Assembly: GCA_033763795.1 (NCBI GenBank)
Contig: JANRJV010000030.1
Location: 1-64,000, forward strand
DNA: 64,000 bases
Reading direction: 5' to 3'
Source: JAEUIV01 sp033763795
GTDB taxonomy: Bacteria > Planctomycetota > Phycisphaerae > Phycisphaerales > UBA1924
Position numbers and translations under genes: made by a program. The number at the start of each line of letters is the position of its first letter. The first letter of the stretch is position 1. The notes beneath the pieces were generated by a model. It saw only the letters and a list, made by a program, of their open reading frames with translations. It was not told the DNA's origin and searched no databases. Shown here in pieces: positions 51,641 to 59,498 of this stretch.

Positions 51641-51791
51641 ATCGTGTCGACCGGGGAGCCGGGGCTCTCTCTTCTCCGACTCCGGGCGGGGTCCATCCTG
51701 GAACTCCGCCCCCGATTCGCCGGCTCGCTCCCGGTCGTGGAGGTCCGCGACGATCCGCACGTCGCGGCCGATGATGTCAATGGCGACCCGT

Positions 51792-52082
51792 TTAGTCCTG
51801 CTCGCCTTCCTCGATGCCGGGGTTGGCGGGGCCGGACTCGAGCATCTTCCGGAGATACTGGTTCTCGCGCCGCGTCGCTTCGAGATCGAAGACCAGGTAC
51901 TTCACCGACAGCCGCAGGTAGTCCATGCTGTCGGAGAGGTCCTTGATGGTCTTGCGCAGGCGCTCGTGACGATCACGCGTGGCTTCGACATGCTGCTGCA
52001 GGGCGCTCCGCTGGTCCTCGGGGAGGCTGTCGATCTGGCCGAGGAGTTCGCCGAGCTTCGCGTTGAAGTCGCTGTCGTTCAT
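51792..52082 (-). CDS. small coiled-coil protein of unknown function
   Basis: 96 residues, nearly all helical with heptad-like spacing: KLGELLGQIDSLPEDQRSAL, then ERLRKTIKDLSDSMDYLRLS and VKYLVFDLEATRRENQYLRK, with an acidic end. Probably a soluble dimeric coiled coil. I recall similar short proteins as common in planctomycetes, but know no function. The ATG at 52082 is supported by AGGAG about 11 bases upstream; the open frame further upstream lacks support. A strong terminator follows about 150 bp after the stop. Confidence 0.75.
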   Translation of the reverse strand: MNDSDFNAKLGELLGQIDSLPEDQRSALQQHVEATRDRHERLRKTIKDLSDSMDYLRLSVKYLVFDLEATRRENQYLRKMLESGPANPGIEEGEQD

Positions 52083-52330
52083 GGAACCTGTCTCTCCTGC
52101 TCTGGGGTTGATTGCGGTCACGCAGAGAGGGACAACAACAGGCGGGCCGCCGCCCGTGCCAGGCGTCCCGCGACGCACCGGCGGCCGGCACCGGGCCCGA
52201 TAAAAACGCGGCCGCAGCCGCCCCCGCGGCGATCGCGGCGTGTTTCAGCGTCAATGCTGTGCTGGCACGGCCCCGCAGCCGGGACCCCCGCGGGCGGGCC
52301 GTTTGCGCCGCCCGTTGCCCCCGGTCAACA

Positions 52331-52936
52331 TCAGAGGTGGAGCCGGCGCATCGCGTCGCGTGCGGCCGGCAGCGCCTCGGCCTTCACCTTCTCAACCTCC
52401 GCCGAGGGCTGCTTCCGGGCTTCAAGCAGCAGCTTCTTGAGCTGCTGCTCGCGCTCAAAGGCGAACCGCTTGAAGAACTGCTCCAGCTCGTGGCGGCTGA
52501 ACCTGTTCAGGGGGTCCTTCAGACCGGTCTGCATCGCGGCCCAGTCCAGCAGCGTCGACCCCTGGTCCGAGAACCTCCAGAGCCCCAGCGTGGCCTTGAG
52601 CCGCGCCGCCAGCGTCACGAACGGGTCCCGCGTCGCCTCGGGCAGCCGCGACATCCGGTCGTTCAGATCCCCCGCCTCAAGCTGCTCCAGCCAGCCCCCC
52701 TCGGGGAGCATGGCGGGCTCCACCGCCGTCGCCGTCGCCGCCGCCGCCGACTCGGTCGCCGGCTCGAGCCTCACATGGGCCGTGGACAGCGTCTTGAGCC
52801 CCGCCCGGTCGAACCGGACCGTCAGACGCTGCGCCGACTGCCCGTTCTCGGCCACGTGCTGGGCCGCCGTCACCACGCCCACACCCCACTCCGGACGTGC
52901 GGGATGCACCAGGCGGTCTCCGAACTTGAATTCCAT
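52331..52936 (-). CDS. DUF3553-domain protein
   Basis: 201 residues. The N-terminal ~60 (MEFKFGDRLVHPARPEWGVG, then QRLTVRFDRAGLKTL) form a small Tudor/SH3-like barrel as in DUF3553 and distantly CarD/TRCF-type modules, which bind proteins or RNA polymerase. The rest is helical: FVTLAARLKATLGLWRFSDQ, then RFSRHELEQFFKRFAFEREQ. No catalytic motif is seen. A nucleic-acid or polymerase-linked role is possible but unproven. The ATG at 52936 has AGGGA a few bases upstream. Transcribed away from rpoZ, with about 220 bp between the starts. Confidence 0.8.
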   Translation of the reverse strand: MEFKFGDRLVHPARPEWGVGVVTAAQHVAENGQSAQRLTVRFDRAGLKTLSTAHVRLEPATESAAAATATAVEPAMLPEGGWLEQLEAGDLNDRMSRLPEATRDPFVTLAARLKATLGLWRFSDQGSTLLDWAAMQTGLKDPLNRFSRHELEQFFKRFAFEREQQLKKLLLEARKQPSAEVEKVKAEALPAARDAMRRLHL

Positions 52937-53154
52937 TCATTCCCTGAGGGCACAAGGCCCGGCTGGGCGGTCCCGCGCACGCTCACGCACGCAGGCCCGC
53001 AATGTCATTGCCCACGCCCGCCCCCCTACAGTGCGTTGCGGGAGCAAGGCCGCTTGGATACACTTGTCGATTCGCTCGGCGTGGCGGTCGGCCCCGGGTT
53101 CTTTGCCCGAGGCCAGACGCCCCTCCTTGGAAGTATAGCGGAGAAAACCCTTCG

Positions 53155-53406
53155 ATGATCGAGGCCCTCAAGAGCGAGGAGATCGTGAGCAAGGTCGGCG
53201 GGCGGTTCAAGCTCTGTGCGCTCATCCAGCGCCGGCTTGTCCAGCTCATGGACGGGGCCAGGCCCCTCGTCGACCGTGACGGCCGGTCCGATCTCGAGCT
53301 CGTGATAGAAGAGATCCTCCAGCAAAAGATCACCCTCGAGATCGACCCCAACGCCGCCCCGATCAAGCCCCGCACCACCTCGCGCCGCTTCCTCCGCGAC
53401 GACTGA
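53155..53406 (+). CDS. rpoZ: RNA polymerase omega subunit-like protein
   Basis: 83 residues. The sequence pattern EIVSKVGGRFKLCALIQRRL then QLMDGARPLVDRDGRSDLE and IVIEEI-type helix matches the omega fold, which chaperones the beta' subunit. Position supports it: rpoZ is often followed by coaBC, and here coaC begins three bases after the stop. The ATG at 53155 is preferred over an open frame 51 codons upstream, which is Arg/Pro-rich and unlike omega. GGAG lies 11 bases upstream. Confidence 0.85.
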   Translation: MIEALKSEEIVSKVGGRFKLCALIQRRLVQLMDGARPLVDRDGRSDLELVIEEILQQKITLEIDPNAAPIKPRTTSRRFLRDD

Positions 53407-53408
53407 GC

Positions 53409-54026
53409 ATGCACCCGGGCCCGACACCCCCGGGTTCGCCCCCACAGCCCTTCCGCGGCGCCCGCATCATCGTGGGAGTCACCGGGGGCATCGCGGTCTA
53501 TAAGTCGGCGACCCTCGTCAGCCGCCTCGCGCAGGCGGGGGCGGATGTCACCGTCCTCATGACCGAGGCGGCGACCAGATTCGTCACGCCGCTCACCTTC
53601 CAGGCCCTCTCCGCGCGGCCCGTCTACACCTCCGCCTGGCAGCACACCGAGGCCCACGACCCGCAGCACATCGCCCTGGCACGCTCCGCCAGCGCCGCCG
53701 TCATCGCCCCCTGCACCATGGACTGCATGGCGAGGCTCGCGCAGGGCCTGACCGACGACGTCGTCACGCTCGTCCTCTCCGCCGTCGACCGCTCGCGCAC
53801 CCCCGTGCTGCTCGCCCCCTCCATGAACGAAGTGATGTGGGCCCAGCCCGCCACGCAGCGCAACGCGCGCCAGCTCGCGGCCGACGGATTCACGCTCGTG
53901 GGCCCCGCGTCGGGATGGCAGGCCTGCCGCGCCGTCGGACCGGGCCGCATGGTCGAACCCGAAGAACTCTTCAGCGCGCTCGCGGCGGCGCTCCCGCACG
54001 CCGCTGGTAGCATCCGCCCCCAGTGA
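53409..54026 (+). CDS. coaC: phosphopantothenoylcysteine decarboxylase, stand-alone CoaC
   Basis: FMN-dependent decarboxylation of 4'-phosphopantothenoyl-cysteine to 4'-phosphopantetheine, the substrate of CoaD. 205 residues, only the flavoprotein half of the usual bacterial CoaBC fusion. Visible are the FMN loop VGVTGGIAVYKSA, the active His in HIALARS, the substrate motif APSMNEVMW (PxMNxxMW) and the reactive Cys region GWQACRAVGPGRM. The usual PAT/SANT motif is altered to PCTMDC. The synthetase CoaB must be encoded elsewhere. It follows rpoZ by two bases and overlaps the next membrane-protein gene by four (GTGA). Confidence 0.9.
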   Translation: MHPGPTPPGSPPQPFRGARIIVGVTGGIAVYKSATLVSRLAQAGADVTVLMTEAATRFVTPLTFQALSARPVYTSAWQHTEAHDPQHIALARSASAAVIAPCTMDCMARLAQGLTDDVVTLVLSAVDRSRTPVLLAPSMNEVMWAQPATQRNARQLAADGFTLVGPASGWQACRAVGPGRMVEPEELFSALAAALPHAAGSIRPQ

Positions 54027-55225
54027 GCGCCTCGACAGAACCGAACGAGTCCGCGCCCTACGAGCGGCCCCGCCGCGGGGGCCCTGTCACCTTCGCCGAG
54101 CTGACCGCCGGGCTCATCTGGCCTCTCATCCTCCGCGCGCCAGCACTCGCGCTGCAGCCCGCTCGGATGATCATCGCCGCCCTGCTCATCCTGCTGATGT
54201 GGGGCGTCGCCGCCGCCGTCGACCGCGCGGTCGGAGCCGTCACCGGCAACCCCATCGCCCTGCCCTTCATCCTCACGATCCGCGACGCCTGGCGCTCCGG
54301 CGCCGCCCTGATGCTCGAGGGCCGGCCCGCCGAAGCCCTCGCCGCACTGTGGCGCGGCGAGATCGCCTCGACCATCACCCTCGTCACCGAGAGGCCCATC
54401 AGCCTCGGCGCTGCCCTCCTCGCGCTCACTCCCTTGTGGGCCATCGGAACCGGCGCGATCGCCCGCGGCGCCGCCGTCGACTTCGCCGCCGGGCTCAACC
54501 TGGGCACGCGCGAATCGCTCCGCTTCGCGCTGGCGCGCTGGCGAGGCCTGGCGGGCGCCATGCTTCTCCCGCTCCTCGCCGCCGCCGCCCTCGCGCTCGT
54601 GCTCATCGTGGGCGGATGGATCACGCTGGCGATCCCGGGCCTCAACGTCGTCGGGGCCGGGCTCTTCGGCGTGCTGCTCCTCGTCGTGGGCCTGCCGCTG
54701 ACCCTGCTGCTGGCCCTCTACGCGCTGGGCCATGGCCTGCTCGCACCCGCCGTCGCCGTCGAAGCGACCGATTCCGCCGACGCTGTGCAGCGGGTCTACG
54801 CGTACCTCCTGGGCCGCCCCGCGCGAGCCCTTCTCTACATCGGACTCCTGATCGCGCAGGGGCTCATCATCGTGGGCCTCGTCGGCTGGCTCGCGTCCAC
54901 CGTCTGGTCGCTCACGGACGCCCTCGCGGGCGCATGGCTCGGGGAGGTGCGCCGCTTCGAGGTGCTGGGCGCGACCTCGGCCCCGCTCGCCGCCACCACG
55001 ACCCCCGCCGGAGGCGCCTCCGCCGCCGGCCGCGTCATCGCCTTCTGGAAGCTCGTCCTCGAAGGAGCCGCGCTCGCGTACATCGTGAGCTGGTCGGCCT
55101 GCTGCTCGACCATCGTCTATCTGCTGCTCCGCCGCGTGAACGACGAGCAGGACATCCATGAAGTCTGGCTCCCGGGCGTCATCCCCGGAACGCAGTCCGC
55201 CCAGCGTCAGCAGACGACCGCCTGA
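54023..55225 (+). CDS. polytopic membrane protein of unknown function
   Basis: 400 residues starting with GTG in a GTGA overlap with coaC. Six to eight hydrophobic segments, e.g. MIIAALLILLMWGVAAAV, SLGAALLALTPLWAIGTGAI, LLPLLAAAALALVLIVGG, GLFGVLLLVVGLPLTLLLAL and LLYIGLLIAQGLIIVGLVGW. A conserved-looking GLNLGTRESLRFALARW loop sits on one side. No transporter or enzyme signature is seen. The operon position with rpoZ and coaC gives no strong functional hint. Convergent with the sigma factor gene, 17 bp between the stop codons. Confidence 0.8.
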   Translation: MSASTEPNESAPYERPRRGGPVTFAELTAGLIWPLILRAPALALQPARMIIAALLILLMWGVAAAVDRAVGAVTGNPIALPFILTIRDAWRSGAALMLEGRPAEALAALWRGEIASTITLVTERPISLGAALLALTPLWAIGTGAIARGAAVDFAAGLNLGTRESLRFALARWRGLAGAMLLPLLAAAALALVLIVGGWITLAIPGLNVVGAGLFGVLLLVVGLPLTLLLALYALGHGLLAPAVAVEATDSADAVQRVYAYLLGRPARALLYIGLLIAQGLIIVGLVGWLASTVWSLTDALAGAWLGEVRRFEVLGATSAPLAATTTPAGGASAAGRVIAFWKLVLEGAALAYIVSWSACCSTIVYLLLRRVNDEQDIHEVWLPGVIPGTQSAQRQQTTA

Positions 55226-55242
55226 TCACCGCTCGGCCGCGT

Positions 55243-56157
55243 TCACCGCTCGCGGTCCTCGGCCGAGGCCCCGGCCCGGGCGCGCCCGCCGCGACCGCCG
55301 TTCTCGCCCTCTTTCGTGAACCGGCTGGGCCGGTCGTCCGCAAGGCGCGAGTTGAGCTTGCGCAGTGCCTCGACCTCGATCTGCCGCACGCGCTCCCGCG
55401 TCAGCCCGATCTCGTGGCCGATCTGCTTCAGCGTCAGCGGCTCCTTCCCGTCCAGCCCGAACCGCAGCCGGAGCACCTGCGCCTCCCGCTCATCGATCGC
55501 GTCCAGCAGCTTGTAGATCAGCGTCAGCTCCTCGCCCCGGAAGACCGGGTCCTCGGGCCGGCCGGCCCGCGGGTCCGTGATCACGTCCCCGAAGTTCAGC
55601 GACTCCCCGTCCGCGCCGACGGGCGACTGCGCCGTCGACTGGAACGCCTTGCCGGCGTTGCGGATGATGCTGACCTTCTTCACGGACAGGCCCATCAGCT
55701 TGCTCAGCTCTTCGAGCGTCGGCTGCCGGCCGTTCTGCTCCTCGAACCGGGCGCTTGCGTGCTTCCACTTGGCGATCAGCTCCACCATGTACGCCGGCAC
55801 ATGGATCGGCTGCACCGCATTAATCAGCGCCCGCTTGATCGCCTGCTTGATCCACCACGACGCGTACGTCGAGAACCGGGCCCCCTGCGCGGGATCGAAC
55901 CCCTCGACCGCCCGGATGAGCCCGATGTTGCCCTCTTCGATCAGGTCGGTCAGCGAAAGCCCGCGGTTCGTGTAATGCTTGGCGATCGACACGACCAGCC
56001 GCAGGTTCGCACGCACGAGGCATTCGCGCGCGTCGGGGCACGAGTCATTGATGACCCGCCAGCCCAGCTCCTTCTCCTCTTCGGGAGCCAGAAGCGGAAA
56101 ATCATTGATCTGCCGCAGATACAGCTGCAGATCAGACTCGAGGTCCGCACGAGACAT
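55243..56157 (-). CDS. sigma-70 family RNA polymerase sigma factor (RpoD/RpoS type)
   Basis: 304 residues with regions 1.2 to 4.2 and no region 1.1: DLQLYLRQINDFPLLAPEEE (1.2), DLIEEGNIGLIRAVEGFDP and FSTYASWWIKQAIKRAL (2.2-2.4), IHVPAYMVELI (3.0), and GLTRERVRQIEVEALRKL (4.2). Short SigA-like or group 2/3 factor. It could be the housekeeping factor or an alternative one, since nothing in the window settles it. The C-terminal Gly/Arg tail is odd. ATG 56157 is preferred to a TTG three codons upstream. A promoter-like pair lies about 90 bp upstream, with a leader hairpin between. Confidence 0.92.
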   Translation of the reverse strand: MSRADLESDLQLYLRQINDFPLLAPEEEKELGWRVINDSCPDARECLVRANLRLVVSIAKHYTNRGLSLTDLIEEGNIGLIRAVEGFDPAQGARFSTYASWWIKQAIKRALINAVQPIHVPAYMVELIAKWKHASARFEEQNGRQPTLEELSKLMGLSVKKVSIIRNAGKAFQSTAQSPVGADGESLNFGDVITDPRAGRPEDPVFRGEELTLIYKLLDAIDEREAQVLRLRFGLDGKEPLTLKQIGHEIGLTRERVRQIEVEALRKLNSRLADDRPSRFTKEGENGGRGGRARAGASAEDRER

Positions 56158-56215
56158 GCACGACAAACCCCTGTCCGCGGGCTCAACGGTCGATCGGGAC
56201 TCTCACCTCTCCAGC

Positions 56216-56239
56216 CACCGGCGGTCTCCGTCGCCGGTG
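56216..56239 (-). promoter_or_regulatory. leader hairpin of the sigma factor gene
   Basis: CACCGGCG (56216-56223) pairs perfectly with CGCCGGTG (56232-56239) around an 8-nt loop, within the predicted untranslated leader. No T tract follows, so it is not a terminator. Confidence 0.4.
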
Positions 56240-56247
56240 AACAGGGG

Positions 56248-56276
56248 ATCCTAGTCCCGCCGCCAACCGGCCGCAA
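56248..56276 (-). promoter_or_regulatory. candidate promoter of the sigma factor gene
   Basis: -35 TTGCGG (56271-56276) and -10 TAGGAT (56248-56253) with a 17-bp spacer. The same -10 sequence occurs before iscS. It implies a leader of about 80 nt. Confidence 0.45.
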
Positions 56277-56436
56277 TGACCGTGGCGGAAACCTTTCTAT
56301 CGGGTGTTCGCCCCCGTGCATTCACGAGCGCCGCAAGTCCGCAAATACCGCGCCGCACCCCGCCCGGGCCGCCTCCCCCCCGCCGCGATCCGTTCTCAAC
56401 CGGCTCGGCGGACGGGATACACTCCGGGGCACCGGC

Positions 56437-57219
56437 ATGAGCATCGATCTCACCAAGCTGCTGCAGGACTGGCCCTACGAACCCGGCCAGATCAACGTCC
56501 GGCTGATCCGGGGCGATGACGGCGAACCCAAGATCCAGATGAGGCTCGACCTGGGCGTCCTCCAGATGGAGGTCACCGGTCGCCCCGACGGCCTCCGACC
56601 CAACGATTTCGACAGCCTCCTCGAGCTCCACGAGTCCCGCATCGCCGACCACGAAGAGGCCGGCGGCCCCGAAGGCGACGGCGACCCGCCCGTCCTCTCG
56701 GAGGACGACTGCCGCCTGCTCCGCGAAGAGGCCGTCCAGTTCTATCACCGCTATATCAGCCTCCTCGTGCTCTCGGATTATGAGGGCGTCGTCCGCGACA
56801 CCACCCGCAATCTGCGCGTCCTCGACCTCTGCAAGCAGTACGCCGAGAGCGAGGAGGACCGCACCGTCCTCGAACAGTTCCGCCCCTACATCACCATGAT
56901 GCGCATGCGCGCCCTCGCCAGCCAGATGGTTGTCGGCGGCGAGCCCAAGGCCGCCCTCTTCCTCATCGACGAGGGAGTCGACCAGATCCGCCGCCAGTAC
57001 GACGACATGGGCCGCGCTGCCGAGTTCGAGGAAGCCAGCGAGGTCCAGCTCCTCCGCGGCATGCGCGACGAGCTCGTCACCAAGCTCCCCGCCAGCCAGA
57101 AGCACGAACTGCACGAACGACTCAAACGCGCCCTCGAGCAGGAGAACTACGAGCTCGCCGCCATCCTCCGCGATGAGCTCAAGATGCTCAAGGACGACGC
57201 ACGCCCCGAAGGCCCGTGA
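56437..57219 (+). CDS. UVR-motif protein of unknown function
   Basis: 260 residues. The N-terminal ~60 (MSIDLTKLLQDWPYEPGQIN, then QMRLDLGVLQMEVTGRPDG) are conserved-looking but unnamed. A helical middle contains a TPR-like run (EGVVRDTTRNLRVLDLCKQY, then DRTVLEQFRPYITMMRMRAL). The C-terminus is a UvrB/UvrC-type UVR motif (ELHERLKRALEQENYELAAI then LRDELKML) as also found in McsA and ClpC. UVR motifs mediate protein contacts in nucleotide excision repair or arginine-kinase systems. No zinc CxxC pairs of McsA are present. The GT2 gene overlaps its stop by four bases (GTGA). Confidence 0.8.
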   Translation: MSIDLTKLLQDWPYEPGQINVRLIRGDDGEPKIQMRLDLGVLQMEVTGRPDGLRPNDFDSLLELHESRIADHEEAGGPEGDGDPPVLSEDDCRLLREEAVQFYHRYISLLVLSDYEGVVRDTTRNLRVLDLCKQYAESEEDRTVLEQFRPYITMMRMRALASQMVVGGEPKAALFLIDEGVDQIRRQYDDMGRAAEFEEASEVQLLRGMRDELVTKLPASQKHELHERLKRALEQENYELAAILRDELKMLKDDARPEGP

Positions 57220-58091
57220 GCCCGACACGACCCGTCATCGTCTACATCGTCTGCCACCAGCCGAAGTATCTCGACCTGGTCTTCGCCGGCCTTGCGCGCC
57301 AGTCCCGCCGGCCGGACCTCGTCGTCGCCTCCAGCGACACGGACCATCCCGGCGTGGGCGAACTCGCCCGCCAGTGGGCCCCGCTCGTCCGCGTCCCCAT
57401 CGCCTGGGTCCGCCGCGCGCACCACGGCATCGCGCGCTGCTCCCAGGTCCGCAACAACGCCGCACGCCACGTCATCCACGACCTGGGCATCCGCGCCGGC
57501 CGACTCATCCAGCTCGACGGCGACATCCTCGCCTCCGACACGCTCGTCGAGCGCCACGCCGACCTCGGCGGCCCCGACCGCCTCGTCTATCCCCACCGCG
57601 TCGATGTCCCGCGCGAAGAATCCCAGGCCCTCGACGCCCGCCGCGTCCTCCAAGGCGCGCAGGCCCCGACGCTCAGCCCCGAGGCGCTGAGCGCGCTCGA
57701 GTCGCGCGATCGCCGCTACCGCCGCCACCTGCTCCTGCGGCGCCTCCGCCTCGCCCCGCTGCACAAGCCCAAGCTGCTCGGCTGCAACTGGTCCGCCCCA
57801 ATCGAGCTCTGGAACGAGCTCAACGGCTTCGACGAGCACTATCAAGGCTGGGGCTACCTTGACGACGAGTTCGCACGCCGAGCCGCCCGCGCCGGCGCGC
57901 CGTGCCTCCCCGCCTGCCGCGACATCATCGCTTTCCATCTCTGGCACACCACCCGCCAGCCCGAGGGCCCGCTCTCGGCCAACCCCAATCACCAGCGCTT
58001 CATCCGCCGGGATCTGCCGATCGCCTGCGAACAGGGGCTCCGCGACCACATCCCGCAGAACCCCGTCAGCGTCGACCGCTTCGAACCCTGA
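57216..58091 (+). CDS. GT-A glycosyltransferase with galactosyltransferase-type C-terminal motif
   Basis: 291 residues from a GTG overlapping the UVR gene stop. The GT2-like N-terminus is VIVYIVCHQPKYLDLVFAGL, with QVRNNAARH and the metal-binding LIQLDGDIL (DxD). The C-terminal region has CNWSAPIELWNELNGFDEHY then QGWGYLDDEFARRA, the Glyco_transf_7C pattern seen in chondroitin-type and galactosyl transferases, where the G-W/Y-G-x-E/D motif holds the acceptor-side catalytic acid. No membrane segment, so probably cytosolic. The acceptor is unknown and there is no polysaccharide cluster around it. Confidence 0.85.
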   Translation: MSPTRPVIVYIVCHQPKYLDLVFAGLARQSRRPDLVVASSDTDHPGVGELARQWAPLVRVPIAWVRRAHHGIARCSQVRNNAARHVIHDLGIRAGRLIQLDGDILASDTLVERHADLGGPDRLVYPHRVDVPREESQALDARRVLQGAQAPTLSPEALSALESRDRRYRRHLLLRRLRLAPLHKPKLLGCNWSAPIELWNELNGFDEHYQGWGYLDDEFARRAARAGAPCLPACRDIIAFHLWHTTRQPEGPLSANPNHQRFIRRDLPIACEQGLRDHIPQNPVSVDRFEP

Positions 58092-58168
58092 CCACCGATC
58101 CGCCGACCACCCCCCGACCGCCGGACCGCGTGCTTGGCGCAGCCCGGCGGCCCCCGCACACCCTCCGC

Positions 58169-59245
58169 TCAGGCGCTCGCCACGAAGTAAGCGTTCTGAA
58201 TGTCGTGCGGCAGACGGTGAATGCTGATCTGCGAGAACCCCGCCTCGCGCAGCATGCGCTCGGCGAGCTCCACCCCCCACGCCGCTCCGAGCCCCGCACC
58301 GCCCTGCGCCAGCGACACCGTCATGCAGTGCATGCACGAGATCGTGTAGATCAGCGGCGCCACCGGGTGCTCCATGTTCTTGTGCACGTGGCTCGAGAGC
58401 CCGATGTCCTGCATCATGTACACCCCGCCGGGCTTGAGCATCGCCCGGATGTTCGCCAGCACGCGCTTCGGATCGGCCTGATCGTGGATCGCGTCGAACG
58501 TCAGCACCAGGTCAAACCGGCCCGGCATGTCGATCGCCGCCGCGTCCTTCAGCTCGAAGCGCGCGTTCGTCGTCCCGTGAGCCTCCGCCTCGGCCAGCGC
58601 CTTGCCGATCGCCTCCTCCGAGAAGTCCATCCCGGTGAAGCGGCTCTTGGGGAAGCGCCTCGCCAGCAGGTTGATGATCCGGCCGCAGCCGCAGCCGACG
58701 TCCGCGACGCTGATCCCCGACTCGAGCTTCTCGATGATCCCCGGGATCAAGGGCAGCACAGCGCTCTCCAGCGCCGCCGCCGCGGACTGGCCGCTGTCCT
58801 CCGCCATCACGTCATGGAACCTGTGGAACTCGCAGTAGCCCACGCCCCCGCCCGAGCGGAAGCGCTCGACGATCTGGTCCTCCACCGCCGCCAGCACGCC
58901 GATGTACTGCGAAAGCACCGCGATGTTGTCCTGCTTCGCTGCCCGCGTCAGGTGCGCCGCGTGCTCCGCGGGCAGGCAGAACCGCCCCGACTCCGCGTCA
59001 TGCTCGACGATCCGGCCCGTCGCCATCGCGCCCAGCCACTCGCGCACATACCGCTCGTGAAGCCCGGCCCGCGCCGCCAGCTCCGCGCTCGTCGCCCACC
59101 ATCCGGGCTCCATCGCGTCAAACAGCCCCGTGCGGTGCCCGACCGATACCATCAGCGCCAGACCCCCGCCGTTGAGAATCCCCAAAAGCCGCTCCGCGAA
59201 CGCCGCCTGGCGCGCGGCCGAGAACGCCTCGGTCTGAACGATCAT
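58169..59245 (-). CDS. class I SAM-dependent methyltransferase with N-terminal winged helix
   Basis: 358 residues. An N-terminal helical/winged-helix region (about 10-90: ILNGGGLALMVSVGHRTGLF, then AELAARAGLHERYVREWLGA) resembles the dimerisation domain of O-methyltransferase-like enzymes such as Rv2258c. The Rossmann domain has VADVGCGCGRIINLL (motif I), FTGMDFSEEAI (motif II), FDLVLTFDAIHDQ and LKPGGVYMMQDIG. The substrate is unknown. AAGGAG seven bases before the ATG makes the start firm. Convergent with GT2, with 77 bp between. Confidence 0.9.
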   Translation of the reverse strand: MIVQTEAFSAARQAAFAERLLGILNGGGLALMVSVGHRTGLFDAMEPGWWATSAELAARAGLHERYVREWLGAMATGRIVEHDAESGRFCLPAEHAAHLTRAAKQDNIAVLSQYIGVLAAVEDQIVERFRSGGGVGYCEFHRFHDVMAEDSGQSAAAALESAVLPLIPGIIEKLESGISVADVGCGCGRIINLLARRFPKSRFTGMDFSEEAIGKALAEAEAHGTTNARFELKDAAAIDMPGRFDLVLTFDAIHDQADPKRVLANIRAMLKPGGVYMMQDIGLSSHVHKNMEHPVAPLIYTISCMHCMTVSLAQGGAGLGAAWGVELAERMLREAGFSQISIHRLPHDIQNAYFVASA

Positions 59246-59374
59246 GCTCGTGCTCCTTTCCCTGTGTGCAGCGGGTCGATCGCCCGCTCGCTGATGGGGT
59301 ATGTCGGCCGCGATCGACGATCTTGCACCGCCCTTCGCTGCCCGGAATCCCCCCGCCGCAACGATCCCCCGATG

Positions 59375-59402
59375 TTGACGCCCCTCGGTGGGAGCCTAGG
59401 AT
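59375..59402 (+). promoter_or_regulatory. candidate promoter of iscS-iscU
   Basis: -35 TTGACG (59375-59380, five of six) and -10 TAGGAT (59397-59402) with a 16-bp spacer. It predicts a start near 59409 and a leader of about 90 nt. Confidence 0.55.
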
Positions 59403-59417
59403 GGAAAGGTTCTAAAA

Positions 59418-59428
59418 CTGAGTCTCAG
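59418..59428 (+). promoter_or_regulatory. 11-bp palindrome CTGAGTCTCAG at the iscS transcription start
   Basis: A perfect inverted repeat (CTGAG-T-CTCAG) about 10-20 nt after the predicted start, the usual place for a repressor site. No regulator gene is adjacent. A role in iron or Fe-S control is inference. Confidence 0.35.
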
Positions 59429-59498
59429 CTCCGGAATTCACGCCGCGGCGTCGTCCGCGATACCTCCCCCCACGATCCACACTCCGTCGAGGCACCGC

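Noticed and set aside
53624..55159. 511-codon minus-strand frame opposite coaC and the membrane protein
   Set aside because: Glu/Gly/Asp/Arg-rich antisense shadow of hydrophobic codons.
55414..56436. Upstream extension of the UVR-protein frame
   Set aside because: Antisense to the sigma factor gene and Arg/Pro-rich.
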